NCBI RefSeq assembly: GCF_900155565.1
Contig: NZ_FUHM01000002.1
Coordinates: 186,001-250,000, forward strand
DNA length: 64,000 nt
Origin: Anaerosalibacter sp. Marseille-P3206
GTDB taxonomy: Bacteria; Bacillota; Clostridia; Tissierellales; Sporanaerobacteraceae
Reading direction: 5' to 3'
Shown: in pieces, positions 1-8,583 of the stretch
Layout: every line of letters begins with the position of its first letter
Position numbering within the stretch: the stretch's first letter is position 1
The notes under the pieces: generated by a model
Databases searched by the model: none
Told to the model about the DNA's origin: nothing
What the model saw: only the letters and a program-made list of their open reading frames with translations
Translations under genes and position numbers: made by a program

Positions 1-163
1 TTCCTTTTTATATTATAAATGTTTTTCATTTTTTTAATGACATATATTAACATAATATAATTAAAATTATTTATTTGTGCCAAAAAGATAAAATGGTCGA
101 CACTATCTTTCAAATTAATCATATATACAGATAAAATAATTTTGGTTACATATTAAAATAGGT
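1..163. other. Left-edge intergenic region without a gene
   Basis: AT-rich stretch with no credible reading frame. On the minus strand it ends at the window edge with an AAAAAGGAA ribosome-binding-like sequence, so a minus-strand gene probably begins just left of position 1. It contains a candidate promoter (54-83) and an inverted repeat AAAGATA/TATCTTT (84-90 and 104-110) whose spacer holds GTCGACA, one base away from a Spo0A box when read on the minus strand. Function is inference only. Confidence 0.5.
54..83 (-). promoter_or_regulatory. Candidate sigma-A promoter for a gene beyond the left edge
   Basis: On the minus strand TTGGCA (83-78) is followed after 18 bp by TATATT (59-54). A Shine-Dalgarno-like AAGGAA lies at the very edge of the window, about 45 bases downstream. 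The target gene is not in view, so this remains a motif match only. Confidence 0.35.
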
Positions 164-193
164 TAAAAAAAAGACTGGCTTAGCCAGTCTTTT
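164..193 (-). terminator. Intrinsic terminator after the M42 peptidase operon
   Basis: Perfect 12-bp inverted repeat (169-180 with 182-193, core GACTGGCT/AGCCAGTC) which, read on the minus strand, runs into a U-tract. It lies about 80 bases past the stop codon of the last M42 gene. Confidence 0.85.
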
Positions 194-270
194 CTAAATC
201 CAAAATAATTTTCCGTCAATGAGTTTCAAGAAAAGTTATCCATATTTTATTGTTTTGATAGTAGCTTTTC

Positions 271-1269
271 TTAGAATAAGATTTCTTTTTCTAATATTTT
301 AGTTAGTAAATCGATAGAAGATAGTATATCATTTTTAGATGCCATTTCTACTGTTGAATGAACGTATCTTGTTGGTATTGAAATAACTCCAGATGGAATA
401 CCTTCTCTAGTTAAATGAATAGCACCAGAATCAGTACCACCAAATTCTAACACTTCCATTTGATATTTAATATTATTTTCCCTTGCAACATCTTTCATTA
501 GTTCTTTTACTTTAGGATGAGTTAAAATAGAATTATCTTTAACTTTAATAGCAGTACCTTTACCTAGACAAACATCAAATGTCTTTGCTTTAGGAGTATC
601 CCCACTGCCTGTTACATCCAATGCGATACCCATATCAGGATTTATCCTATAAGCTGAAGTTTTTGCACCTCTTAGACCAACTTCTTCTTGAACTGTAAAT
701 ACAAAATATAAATCATTTATATTATCTTTGATTTTTTTAATTGTTTCAATAGCTACAAAGCATCCAACTCTATCATCTAGACATTTAGATGATACTACAT
801 TTTCATTTTCATCATATTCTGTTTTGTAAACACATATATCTCCTATATTGATTTTAGCTTCAGCTTCTTCTTTGCTAAATACTCCTATATCAATATACAT
901 ATTTTCTAAATTAAGTTTATTCATATCTTCTACAGGCTCACTACCTATTATTCCTACAACTCCATTTTCAAATACTACCTTTTGAGATAGTGAAACAAAT
1001 GGAGAAATACCACCTACGTTTGTAAACCTTAGAAAACCTTTATCATCAATATGTGTAACCATAAGGCCTATTTGATCCATATGAGCAGCAATCATTATTT
1101 TTTTACCATTACCTTTTTTTCTAGCAATTAAATTACCTAGTGCATCTACTTCAATTTCATCTACATAATCTTTAATTTCTGATTTAATAAATTCTCTAAC
1201 ATTGTTTTCATTGCCAGATGGAGAATAAATACTTAGTAAGTTTTTTAATAATTCACTATTAAAATTCAT
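271..1269 (-). CDS. M42 family aminopeptidase (third gene of tandem set)
   Basis: Predicted cytoplasmic co-catalytic metallo-aminopeptidase of family M42 (TET/glutamyl aminopeptidase group), which trims peptides left by proteolysis. The 332 residues have the expected family length. Visible metal and catalytic motifs are AAHMDQIG (His63/Asp65), LDDRVGC, EEVGLRGA, LDVTGSGDTP, GGTDSG and a C-terminal VHS. The start overlaps the stop of the upstream M42 gene by 11 bp, so the two are probably translationally coupled. It is the promoter-distal gene of a three-gene M42 run closed by a terminator. Substrate preference cannot be read from the sequence. Confidence 0.9.
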   Translation of the reverse strand: MNFNSELLKNLLSIYSPSGNENNVREFIKSEIKDYVDEIEVDALGNLIARKKGNGKKIMIAAHMDQIGLMVTHIDDKGFLRFTNVGGISPFVSLSQKVVFENGVVGIIGSEPVEDMNKLNLENMYIDIGVFSKEEAEAKINIGDICVYKTEYDENENVVSSKCLDDRVGCFVAIETIKKIKDNINDLYFVFTVQEEVGLRGAKTSAYRINPDMGIALDVTGSGDTPKAKTFDVCLGKGTAIKVKDNSILTHPKVKELMKDVARENNIKYQMEVLEFGGTDSGAIHLTREGIPSGVISIPTRYVHSTVEMASKNDILSSIDLLTKILEKEILF

Positions 1270-2287
1270 TAAAATCCCCCTCTTCTATTTTATTAATAAT
1301 AGCTAATAATAATTTATGTGTATTATAATAATCTTTTTTAGACATAACAGATACAGGTGAATGTATGTATCTGCAAGGAACTGAAATAGTAGATGTAACA
1401 GATCCCTTTTTAGCTAAATGAATTTTACCTGAATCATTACCTCCAAAAGTTGTTTTCCTAAACTGATAAGGGATATTATTTTCTTTAGCAATAGATACTA
1501 TTTTTTGTCTTAAATTAACATCAAATAATGTTGTTCTATCCATTAATGAAATTGCAGGACCATGTCCAAGTTTTGTTGGTATCATATGGTCTTCAGTGCC
1601 AGGAGTATCTGCACAAAGAGTTCCTTCTAAGATAATACTAATATCTGGTTCAACACTATAAGCTGCAGGGCCAGCTCCAACAAGCCCTACTTCTTCCATA
1701 ACTGTAAATACTCCATAAAAACTTAAATCTGTTTCTTCTTTTAGTAGGTCTATAAGTACACTGCAACCAACTCTATTATCAAGTGCTTTAGCTTTAATAA
1801 GATTATTTCCGAATTCTATATATTCACTATTAAACATAACGTAATCACCAATAGAAACTAATTTTTCCGCTTCTTCTTTAGTATTAACACCTATATCTAT
1901 ATATAGATTTTTTATATCCAATGCTTTAGACCACTCATCTTTGTCCTGTAAGTGAATTGGTTTTGAACCTATTACACCATTTATTTTATTTTTTCCTATT
2001 CTAACAGTTTTAGAAACTAATATTCTTTTATCAATTCCACCAACAGTTGTAAATTTTAAAAGTCCCGAATTATCTATACCTGTAATCATTAGGCCAACTT
2101 CGTCCATATGAGCAGTAATCATTAGCTTTGGAGAATCAATTTTACCTTTTTTATATGCAATGATATTACCGATTTTGTCTACTTTGATATCTGTAACAAA
2201 GTCTTTTATTTCATTTAATATTAAATCTCTAACTTCCTTTTCATTACCAGATACGCCAAATGCTTCTGTTAATTCTTTTAATAACAT
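1259..2287 (-). CDS. M42 family aminopeptidase (second gene of tandem set)
   Basis: Paralogue of both neighbours, 342 residues. Motifs seen: ITAHMDEVG, LDNRVGC, EEVGLVGA, GGNDSG and YIHSP. At the metal-ligand position where the flanking paralogues have Asp (LDVTGSGDTP, IDVGFGSTP) this protein has Glu (ILEGTLCADTPG). Glu is tolerated in part of the family but marks this copy as a different subtype. It overlaps the upstream gene by 10 bp and the downstream gene by 11 bp, giving a tightly coupled operon. Probably a cytoplasmic peptidase forming large TET-like oligomers, as known for the family; the oligomeric state here is inference. Confidence 0.9.
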   Translation of the reverse strand: MLLKELTEAFGVSGNEKEVRDLILNEIKDFVTDIKVDKIGNIIAYKKGKIDSPKLMITAHMDEVGLMITGIDNSGLLKFTTVGGIDKRILVSKTVRIGKNKINGVIGSKPIHLQDKDEWSKALDIKNLYIDIGVNTKEEAEKLVSIGDYVMFNSEYIEFGNNLIKAKALDNRVGCSVLIDLLKEETDLSFYGVFTVMEEVGLVGAGPAAYSVEPDISIILEGTLCADTPGTEDHMIPTKLGHGPAISLMDRTTLFDVNLRQKIVSIAKENNIPYQFRKTTFGGNDSGKIHLAKKGSVTSTISVPCRYIHSPVSVMSKKDYYNTHKLLLAIINKIEEGDFNEF

Positions 2288-3339
2288 AAGAATCCCTCCA
2301 AATTATCTTTAGAAATTGACCCTATAAAGAAGGCTAATAATTTAGCTGTATTTTCTATGTCTGTCATATTTATAACTTCAACTGAAGTATGCATATATCT
2401 TAGAGGAATTGATATACATAGCGTTGGAATACCTTCTCTAGTTATCTGAATACTTCTTGCATCTGTTCCTGTTGGGCCAGGACATATTTCAAATTGTATT
2501 GGTATATTATATTCTTTTCCTACTTTTGAAATATGATCCCTTAGCCCTGGGTGAATATTTCCTCCAATAGTTATACCAGGACCTTTGCCCATTTCTAATG
2601 TTTCTTCTTTGGGCAATTCAGGTGTAGACCCAAAACCTACATCTATAGCTATACCTATATCAGGATTAATGTTGTAAGTACTTGTAATTGCACCTCTTGT
2701 TCCCACTTCTTCTTGCACTGTTGATACAAAATATACGTCTGCTTCATGATTTATTTTGGATAGTTCTTTAGCACACTCATACATTGTCGCTATTCCAGCT
2801 CTATCATCAAGAGCTTTAGAAGTAACTGATCTGCCTTGTAACTTGTTTAAACTCCTTCTAATTGTTACATAGTCACCAATACTTATTAATTTTTCAACTT
2901 CTTCTTTTTCATAACCGACATCAATAGACATATCTTCTTTTTTTACAGCTTTATCTCTTTCAGAAGGTTCTTGGAGATGTGGAGGTTTAGCGCCTATTAC
3001 ACCAAAGATATCCTCTTTTCCATGTACGATTACTTCTTGTCCCAATAAAGTTCGAGGATCTATCCCTCCTATATTAGAAAACCTTAAAAATCCATTGTCT
3101 TCAATTTTTGTTATAATTAGTCCAATTTCATCCATATGGCCAGCTATCATGATTTTTATTTTTTTATCATCTACTTTTACATTGCCTTCTTTAACTGCAA
3201 TAATATTCCCTAGCTTATCGATTTCTATTTTTTCAGTATATTTTCTAAAAGCTTCAATAATTGATTCATTAAGTCTACTTTCGTAACCAGATACACCATC
3301 TAAGTTACATAATTTTTCAAGAAACAGGTCTGTAATCAT
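2278..3339 (-). CDS. M42 family aminopeptidase (first gene of tandem set)
   Basis: First gene of the M42 operon, 353 residues. Catalytic motifs are IAGHMDEIG, LDDRAG, EEVGTRGA, IDVGFGSTP, PTGTDA and MHTSVEV, all as expected for an active two-metal aminopeptidase. A purine-rich GGGGGCAT ribosome binding site precedes the ATG. An AT-rich leader upstream (3340-3420) contains TATAAT on the minus strand but no convincing -35 box. The three genes differ enough in sequence that they are old duplicates rather than a recent expansion. Confidence 0.9.
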   Translation of the reverse strand: MITDLFLEKLCNLDGVSGYESRLNESIIEAFRKYTEKIEIDKLGNIIAVKEGNVKVDDKKIKIMIAGHMDEIGLIITKIEDNGFLRFSNIGGIDPRTLLGQEVIVHGKEDIFGVIGAKPPHLQEPSERDKAVKKEDMSIDVGYEKEEVEKLISIGDYVTIRRSLNKLQGRSVTSKALDDRAGIATMYECAKELSKINHEADVYFVSTVQEEVGTRGAITSTYNINPDIGIAIDVGFGSTPELPKEETLEMGKGPGITIGGNIHPGLRDHISKVGKEYNIPIQFEICPGPTGTDARSIQITREGIPTLCISIPLRYMHTSVEVINMTDIENTAKLLAFFIGSISKDNLEGFLCY

Positions 3340-3421
3340 AACTATGCCCCCTTTTATATATGATATTTATATTATAACATAAAATTGAATTACTTAGCGG
3401 CCCTAAATATTTATTATAGAT

Positions 3422-4204
3422 TTATATAGTGGATGCTTTTTTATAGAAAAAAGTTTTAACAGGTTTAAAATTATATCTTTCAGGGAGTATTATTTGTTCA
3501 GTGCTACCAACAAACAATATCCCATCCTTTATCAGGCTATCGTGAAATTTTTTATACAATAATTGTTTAGCTTCTTCAGTAAAATATATCATAACATTTC
3601 TGCAAATAATTATATCTTGATTCATTGGAAAGGAATCTTTTAAAAGGTCAATATTTTTAAACTCAACACATTTTTTTATATCATCTACTATTTTATATGA
3701 ACGTTCAATAGGTACAAAATACTTCTTTTTAAAATCTTGAGGTAAATTTTCTAGTGATTTTTCACTGTAAATACCTAATTTAGCTTTATTTATGGCTTCT
3801 TCATCTATATCTGTAGCTAATATCTTTATATCTTTTAAATCAAAAAATCTAGAAAGTAGCATAACAATTGAATAAGGTTCTTCTCCTGTAGAACAAGCGC
3901 TACTCCATATTTTAGGTACCCTATTGATTCTTTTAATCATGTCTGGTAATATCTCTTGTTCTAAGGTTGTCCATTGTAATGGATTTCTATAAAATTCTGA
4001 AACATTAATAGTAAGGTAGTTAATAAACTCACTTAATAATTTTTTATCAGTCTTTAATCCTTGAAAATAATCATCAAAATCTTCGAAATTATTTCTAGTA
4101 AATAAAGAAGTTATTCTTCTTTTCATTTGTTTTTCTTTGTAGTAATTTAAATCAATATCTATTAATTCATTTATTTGTTTTTTAAAAAGTTCGTATTTAT
4201 CCAT
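3422..4204 (-). CDS. cheR: CheR-type chemoreceptor glutamate methyltransferase
   Basis: SAM-dependent protein-glutamate O-methyltransferase of the CheR family, 260 residues. An N-terminal helical domain (about 1-70) precedes a Rossmann SAM domain with the motif SACSTGEEPYS near residue 103 and a later IICRNVMIYF segment typical of CheR. It methylates chemoreceptors in chemotaxis systems. No receptor, cheB, cheA or flagellar gene is nearby, so its partners are elsewhere, or it serves a non-chemotactic sensory pathway. It lies between terminators and is probably monocistronic. Confidence 0.85.
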   Translation of the reverse strand: MDKYELFKKQINELIDIDLNYYKEKQMKRRITSLFTRNNFEDFDDYFQGLKTDKKLLSEFINYLTINVSEFYRNPLQWTTLEQEILPDMIKRINRVPKIWSSACSTGEEPYSIVMLLSRFFDLKDIKILATDIDEEAINKAKLGIYSEKSLENLPQDFKKKYFVPIERSYKIVDDIKKCVEFKNIDLLKDSFPMNQDIIICRNVMIYFTEEAKQLLYKKFHDSLIKDGILFVGSTEQIILPERYNFKPVKTFFYKKASTI

Positions 4205-4241
4205 TGTTCAACCCCTTCGTATTTTATTTTAAATAATATAT

Positions 4242-4268
4242 AAAAAGAACTGTGGCTAAAAGCCACAG
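4242..4268 (-). terminator. Intrinsic terminator downstream of ispH-rpsA
   Basis: Hairpin CTGTGGCT/AGCCACAG (4250-4257 with 4261-4268) with an AAA loop. On the minus strand it is followed by a U-rich tract (4242-4248). It separates the ispH-rpsA operon from cheR. Confidence 0.75.
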
Positions 4269-4280
4269 ATTTGTGTAAAG

Positions 4281-4347
4281 GGGGTTTTGATGTATTGACG
4301 AGGTCTCTATTATTTTAAACAAAAAAAACTATTTTATACATCAACCC
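4281..4347. repeat. Imperfect inverted repeat after ispH-rpsA
   Basis: GGGGTTTTGATGTAT (4281-4295) and its near-complement ATACATCAACCCC (4335-4347 region) flank about 40 bases, overlapping the space right after the ispH-rpsA stop codon. It could form a long stem ahead of the true terminator. Role unknown. Confidence 0.35.
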
Positions 4348-4356
4348 CAATACACT

Positions 4357-6324
4357 TTAGTTATCTTTAATTATTTCTTCAATAGTAGGTTCTAATTCTT
4401 CATTTTCATTAACATATTCTTCAGATTTTGCTTTATCGTTTAATATTTCTTTTATACTTAAACTAATTCTTCTATCATCTTCTTTTATATCTATTATTTT
4501 TACTGTTACTTTATCATTTAATTTTAAAACATCTGATGGCTTATTAACATGTTCATTAGAAATTTGTGATACATGAAGAAGTCCATCTACACCTACATTA
4601 AGTTTTACAAAAGCTCCAAAGTCTTGTAAATTAACAACAGTACCATCAACAATGTCTCCTACACTATACTTATCCATAAAAACTTCCCAAGGTTCAGGCA
4701 TAGTTTGTTTTAAACCTAAAGAAATTCTTCCTTTTGCCTTATTGAAATCTAATATTTGAACTTCAACATTTTGTCCTTCTTTTACAATTTCAGATGGATG
4801 TTTTATTCTTCTCCATGCTAAATCAGATATATGGATAAGTCCATCATCTCCGCCTATATCAACAAATGCACCAAAATCAGTTAATCTCATTACTTTACCT
4901 TCAACTATTTTACCAACTTCAAGACTGTTCCACAACTTTTCTTTTCTTTCTTCTAATTCTTCCTTTTCTACTTCTTTTCTTGAAAGTATAATTCTCTTTT
5001 TATCTCTATCAAAGTCTGCAACCAATACTATTAACTTCTTACCTTTGTATTCATTTAAGTCCTCTACATAAGATGTTGACAATAATGATGCAGGTATAAA
5101 TGCATTTAGTCCCTCTACAACTGCCAATACTCCACCTTTAACAACTTCAGTTACTTTACAGTTAACTTTTTCTTTGTTATTATAAGCGCTTTCTAAATCA
5201 TCCCAACTCTTTATAGATTCAATTCTTTTAGTAGATAGTAATACATTTCCTTCTCCGTCATCAAGTCTTAGAACATATACATCTATTTCATCTCCTATAT
5301 TGTATAGTTCTTCAGGTTTGATATCAGGATCATAAGAAAGTTCATCTTTTGTAATAATTCCATCTGATTTGTATCCAACATTTACCATAACTTCGTTTTC
5401 TGTTACTTGAATTACTTTACCTTTTACAATTTCACCACGATGCAACCTAACGAGTGAATCCTCTATAGCTTTTATCATTTCTTCATTGTTCATATTTTCC
5501 ATCTTATTAATAACCTCCTTAATTATCCAATCAGGTGTTGAAGCACCTGCTGTTATTCCAATTGTATTAAATTTTTTAAAATTAATCAAAGGTAAATCAT
5601 CAATTGTTTCTATATGAAATACATTTTCACAAAATTTCTTACTAACTTCAACTAATTTATTAGTATTAGAACTGTGATAACCTCCTATAACAATCATTGC
5701 TTCAGCTTCTTTTGCTACTTTTTCACAAGATTTTTGTCTTAGATTAGTCGCATTACAAATAGAATTAAATATTTCCACTTCATTACTTTTTTCTTTAATT
5801 ATTTCAATTATATTATTAAATTTTTCTTGTCTATTTGTTGTTTGTGATACAATAAATATCTTGTTTAATTTAGGTAACTTCTCAACTTCTTCTGTACTAT
5901 TTATAATAATAGCTTTATTATTACAAAATCCATTAATACCAATGACTTCTGCATGCTCTTTATCTCCTACTATTATAACCTGATACCCTTTGTTATTATA
6001 AGCTGCAACTTTTTTATGGACTGCTTTTACATGTGGGCATGTACAATCTATTATAGTATTTCCATTATCCTTTAATATCTCATATGTCTTTAAAGGTACT
6101 CCATGAGCTCTTATTATTACATTTGCATTTTGAACATGGTCTATATTTTCTAAAACCTTAAGGCCTTTTTTTTCATATTTTTCTACTACTTGGCTATTGT
6201 GTATTAATGGGCCTAAAGAAAAAATATTATCATCATGATTTTGATTTAAAACATTTTCAGTTATTTCAACAGCTCTTTTTACCCCAAAACAAAAGCCTGC
6301 ATTTTCTGCCATTATTATTCTCAA
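4357..6324 (-). CDS. ispH: IspH fused to ribosomal protein S1 (HMBPP reductase / S1)
   Basis: Bifunctional fusion of 655 residues. Residues about 1-280 are IspH, the [4Fe-4S] reductase making IPP and DMAPP in the last step of the MEP pathway; the cluster cysteines are in GFCFGV, DCTCPHV and SICNAT. Residues about 295-640 carry four S1 RNA-binding repeats (starting near GEIVKGKV, KEKVNCKV, GKIVEGKV and GDIVDGTV), followed by an acidic tail. The fusion is a known clostridial arrangement. The start is a TTG preceded by AGGAGG at 8 nt; an internal ATG lies four codons later. It follows plsC and cmk in one operon. Confidence 0.93.
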   Translation of the reverse strand: MRIIMAENAGFCFGVKRAVEITENVLNQNHDDNIFSLGPLIHNSQVVEKYEKKGLKVLENIDHVQNANVIIRAHGVPLKTYEILKDNGNTIIDCTCPHVKAVHKKVAAYNNKGYQVIIVGDKEHAEVIGINGFCNNKAIIINSTEEVEKLPKLNKIFIVSQTTNRQEKFNNIIEIIKEKSNEVEIFNSICNATNLRQKSCEKVAKEAEAMIVIGGYHSSNTNKLVEVSKKFCENVFHIETIDDLPLINFKKFNTIGITAGASTPDWIIKEVINKMENMNNEEMIKAIEDSLVRLHRGEIVKGKVIQVTENEVMVNVGYKSDGIITKDELSYDPDIKPEELYNIGDEIDVYVLRLDDGEGNVLLSTKRIESIKSWDDLESAYNNKEKVNCKVTEVVKGGVLAVVEGLNAFIPASLLSTSYVEDLNEYKGKKLIVLVADFDRDKKRIILSRKEVEKEELEERKEKLWNSLEVGKIVEGKVMRLTDFGAFVDIGGDDGLIHISDLAWRRIKHPSEIVKEGQNVEVQILDFNKAKGRISLGLKQTMPEPWEVFMDKYSVGDIVDGTVVNLQDFGAFVKLNVGVDGLLHVSQISNEHVNKPSDVLKLNDKVTVKIIDIKEDDRRISLSIKEILNDKAKSEEYVNENEELEPTIEEIIKDN

Positions 6325-6346
6325 ACCAATTTCCTCCTATATATAT

Positions 6347-6925
6347 TTATTTCAAGGAATATATTGCTTTTAAAATATTTTGACTTATAATAGTATAATC
6401 TTCTTTATTTAATTTCTTATCATAATAATCATTAAAATATAAAGGTTTTCCAATAGTAATATTTACTTTACTAAATAATTTATATTTTGAATTTATGAAT
6501 ACAGGTACTACTGGAGACCTTCCTTTTATTGCAATCATACCAATTCCAGGTTTAGCTTTATTTATATCTTCCTTAAAAACCCTTGTTCCTTCAGGGAAAA
6601 TACCTAATACCTCTTCATTTTTTAAAATATTTATAGAAGTTCTAATTGCAGATAAATCTGCACCCTGCCTATCTATAGGGAATGCTCCAAGTGAGCTTAA
6701 AAATTTATCCAAGAAAGTATTTTTAAATAGTTCTTTTTTTGCCATAAATCTAATTTGTCTTGGCATAGATAATCCTAATATCAGAGGATCAAAATTACTG
6801 ATATGATTAGAACAAACAATAATCCTACCTTCTTTTGGTATATTCTCTTTTCCATTAACATTGAATCTAAAGACAATTCTAAAGATAGCATTCCCAATAC
6901 AATAACATATTTTATAAAAAAGCAT
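6347..6925 (-). CDS. plsC: 1-acyl-sn-glycerol-3-phosphate acyltransferase
   Basis: Membrane-associated acyltransferase that makes phosphatidic acid from lysophosphatidic acid, 192 residues. The acyl transfer motif is SNHISNFDPL (H(X)4D) and the substrate-binding motif is FPEGTR; a hydrophobic N-terminus anchors it to the membrane. GGGGAGG lies just before the ATG. It sits 3 bases after cmk and 22 bases before ispH-rpsA, the cmk-plsC-ispH/rpsA order known from other clostridia. Confidence 0.92.
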   Translation of the reverse strand: MLFYKICYCIGNAIFRIVFRFNVNGKENIPKEGRIIVCSNHISNFDPLILGLSMPRQIRFMAKKELFKNTFLDKFLSSLGAFPIDRQGADLSAIRTSINILKNEEVLGIFPEGTRVFKEDINKAKPGIGMIAIKGRSPVVPVFINSKYKLFSKVNITIGKPLYFNDYYDKKLNKEDYTIISQNILKAIYSLK

Positions 6926-6928
6926 ATT

Positions 6929-7588
6929 TTACCTCCCCTGAATTATTTCAAGAATAGTATTTACGCTTTCTTCAATATTTTTTTCTGTTGTGTCTACTTC
7001 TATTGCGTCTTTTGCCTTAACAAGTGGTGCAACATCTCTAGTACTGTCTATTTTATCTCTCATTTTTAATTCTTTTTTTACTTGTTCTAATGTTATATTT
7101 ATTTCACCTTCATTGGCTAGCTCTTTATATCTACGTTTAGCTCTTTCATCAACACTAGCAATAATGAAAAATTTATAAGTAGCATCTGGAAGTACAACAG
7201 TTCCAATATCTCTACCATCCATAATTACACTTTTGTTTTTAGCAATTTCTCTTTGTAATTCTACCATTCTATATCTTACTTCTTTTATTTTTGCAATATA
7301 TGATACATTTTGGTTTATTATATTTTCTCTTATCTGCTTGTCTACTATTTCTCCATCTAAGTATATGTGATTATCCTTAAAATCAATAATCGTATTGTTT
7401 ATTTCTGATAATATTTTTTCTGAGTCATCTAAAGATATTTTTTTATTTAAAATCTTTAAAGTAAATGCTCTATACATAGCTCCAGTATCTATATATTCTA
7501 TATTTAACTTTTGAGATATTAATTTTGAAATAGTACTTTTTCCAGAACCAGCTGGACCATCTATTGCTATGGAAATAATCCTATCCAT
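6929..7588 (-). CDS. cmk: Cytidylate kinase
   Basis: Phosphorylates CMP and dCMP using ATP, supplying pyrimidine nucleotides in the cytosol. The 219 residues match the family length. The P-loop AIDGPAGSGKST is at residues 8-19; further signatures are DTGAMYRA, MDGRDIGTVV and RYKEL. Strong AGGAGG ribosome binding site. It is first in the cmk-plsC-ispH/rpsA group, behind the aroH gene. Confidence 0.95.
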   Translation of the reverse strand: MDRIISIAIDGPAGSGKSTISKLISQKLNIEYIDTGAMYRAFTLKILNKKISLDDSEKILSEINNTIIDFKDNHIYLDGEIVDKQIRENIINQNVSYIAKIKEVRYRMVELQREIAKNKSVIMDGRDIGTVVLPDATYKFFIIASVDERAKRRYKELANEGEINITLEQVKKELKMRDKIDSTRDVAPLVKAKDAIEVDTTEKNIEESVNTILEIIQGR

Positions 7589-7614
7589 TAGTATCCTCCT
7601 TGTTACAAAATTAC

Positions 7615-7633
7615 AACCACCATTAAGGTGGTT
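7615..7633. terminator. Hairpin between aroH and cmk
   Basis: AACCACC/GGTGGTT stem (7615-7621 with 7627-7633). The T-run follows the stem on the plus strand; on the minus strand the downstream tract is only moderately U-rich. It may attenuate aroH transcription into cmk rather than end it fully. Confidence 0.45.
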
Positions 7634-7639
7634 TTTTGC

Positions 7640-8005
7640 CTACTCTTTATCTAAATCAGGCCTTAGAATTTTTGCACCTTTTAAATAAATATGTTTTATT
7701 TCTTCTTGGTTTTGATTAGAATTATACAACATCATTAACCTAATACATTTATTTAAACCACCTTTAACTCCCATTTCGTTAAAACACATTAAAGCTGTAT
7801 TCAAATATCCCATAGCTCTTGCAGCTTTTGCAGGATATTCAGTATTTAAATCTTTAGTTGATGAGAATATAATTCCTATTACTTTGCTTTTTTCAATATT
7901 ATTTCTTTTTTCAATTTCTTTAATTAATTCAGTTGTATTATTTAAAATATCTTCACTTGTGTTTTGTTCAACTGTAATTGCTCCTCTTATAGCAACAGTA
8001 TTCAT
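7640..8005 (-). CDS. aroH: Chorismate mutase, AroH type
   Basis: Converts chorismate to prephenate for phenylalanine and tyrosine synthesis. Small AroH-class (trimeric alpha-beta barrel) enzyme of about 122 residues, with NTVAIRGAITVEQNT at the N-terminus and FSSTKDLNTEYPA and RAMGY in the middle. I place the start at the ATG at 8005, three codons inside the longest frame, because AAGGAAAGTGA lies correctly upstream of it. Downstream of a small membrane protein gene and upstream of cmk. Confidence 0.92.
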   Translation of the reverse strand: MNTVAIRGAITVEQNTSEDILNNTTELIKEIEKRNNIEKSKVIGIIFSSTKDLNTEYPAKAARAMGYLNTALMCFNEMGVKGGLNKCIRLMMLYNSNQNQEEIKHIYLKGAKILRPDLDKE

Positions 8006-8055
8006 ATTTATCACTTTCCTTATTAATTATATATTAAAACAGCGAATCTCTCAAG

Positions 8056-8502
8056 CTATTTTAATCTTACTTTACCTAATATCTCTATGCTTTGAGATGT
8101 GGTAATAACCGTATCTAATTTTGGGTTATTTACATTTTTACTTATACCTTGTAATTTAACTTTTACTTTATCCATATAAGCTGTTCCGTCAACTTCTACT
8201 AAATCATTTTCACAAACTTTAATTTTTATTTCATTATCTTTTTTAAAATCACCTGCTGGTTCTCCATTTACCAATATATTAACTTCATTATATTCATCAT
8301 CTAATAGCTTGATTATTAAAATGCCTTTATCGGTGTTTTTTTTATTAATTATAGGTATATATTTATCATTTTTCATAAATTGGCTAGTATTAATTACATT
8401 TTCATCATTTACATTTATAAATTGTACACCTATTAATAATATAAAACAAATAATTGTAATGCTTAAAATAAGTTTTTCAATCTTATTAAATAAATTGTTC
8501 AT
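8056..8502 (-). CDS. Conserved hypothetical protein with N-terminal membrane anchor
   Basis: 148 residues. Residues about 8-28 form one hydrophobic segment (signal anchor); the rest looks like a small beta-rich extracytoplasmic domain with no motif I recognise. I have seen no enzyme signature. It sits between the YhiN-like flavoprotein gene and aroH, and GGGAGG precedes the ATG. Function unknown. Confidence 0.7.
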   Translation of the reverse strand: MNNLFNKIEKLILSITIICFILLIGVQFINVNDENVINTSQFMKNDKYIPIINKKNTDKGILIIKLLDDEYNEVNILVNGEPAGDFKKDNEIKIKVCENDLVEVDGTAYMDKVKVKLQGISKNVNNPKLDTVITTSQSIEILGKVRLK

Positions 8503-8583
8503 AATTTCCTCCCTAAAATATACTTGTATTTATATTTTATGTAATGTTTGATAAAATAATGTATATAGGAAGAAAACTCTTGA

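Noticed and set aside
3361-3400. Sigma-A promoter for the M42 operon
   Set aside because: TATAAT is present but no -35 element lies at 16-18 bp, so I did not annotate it.
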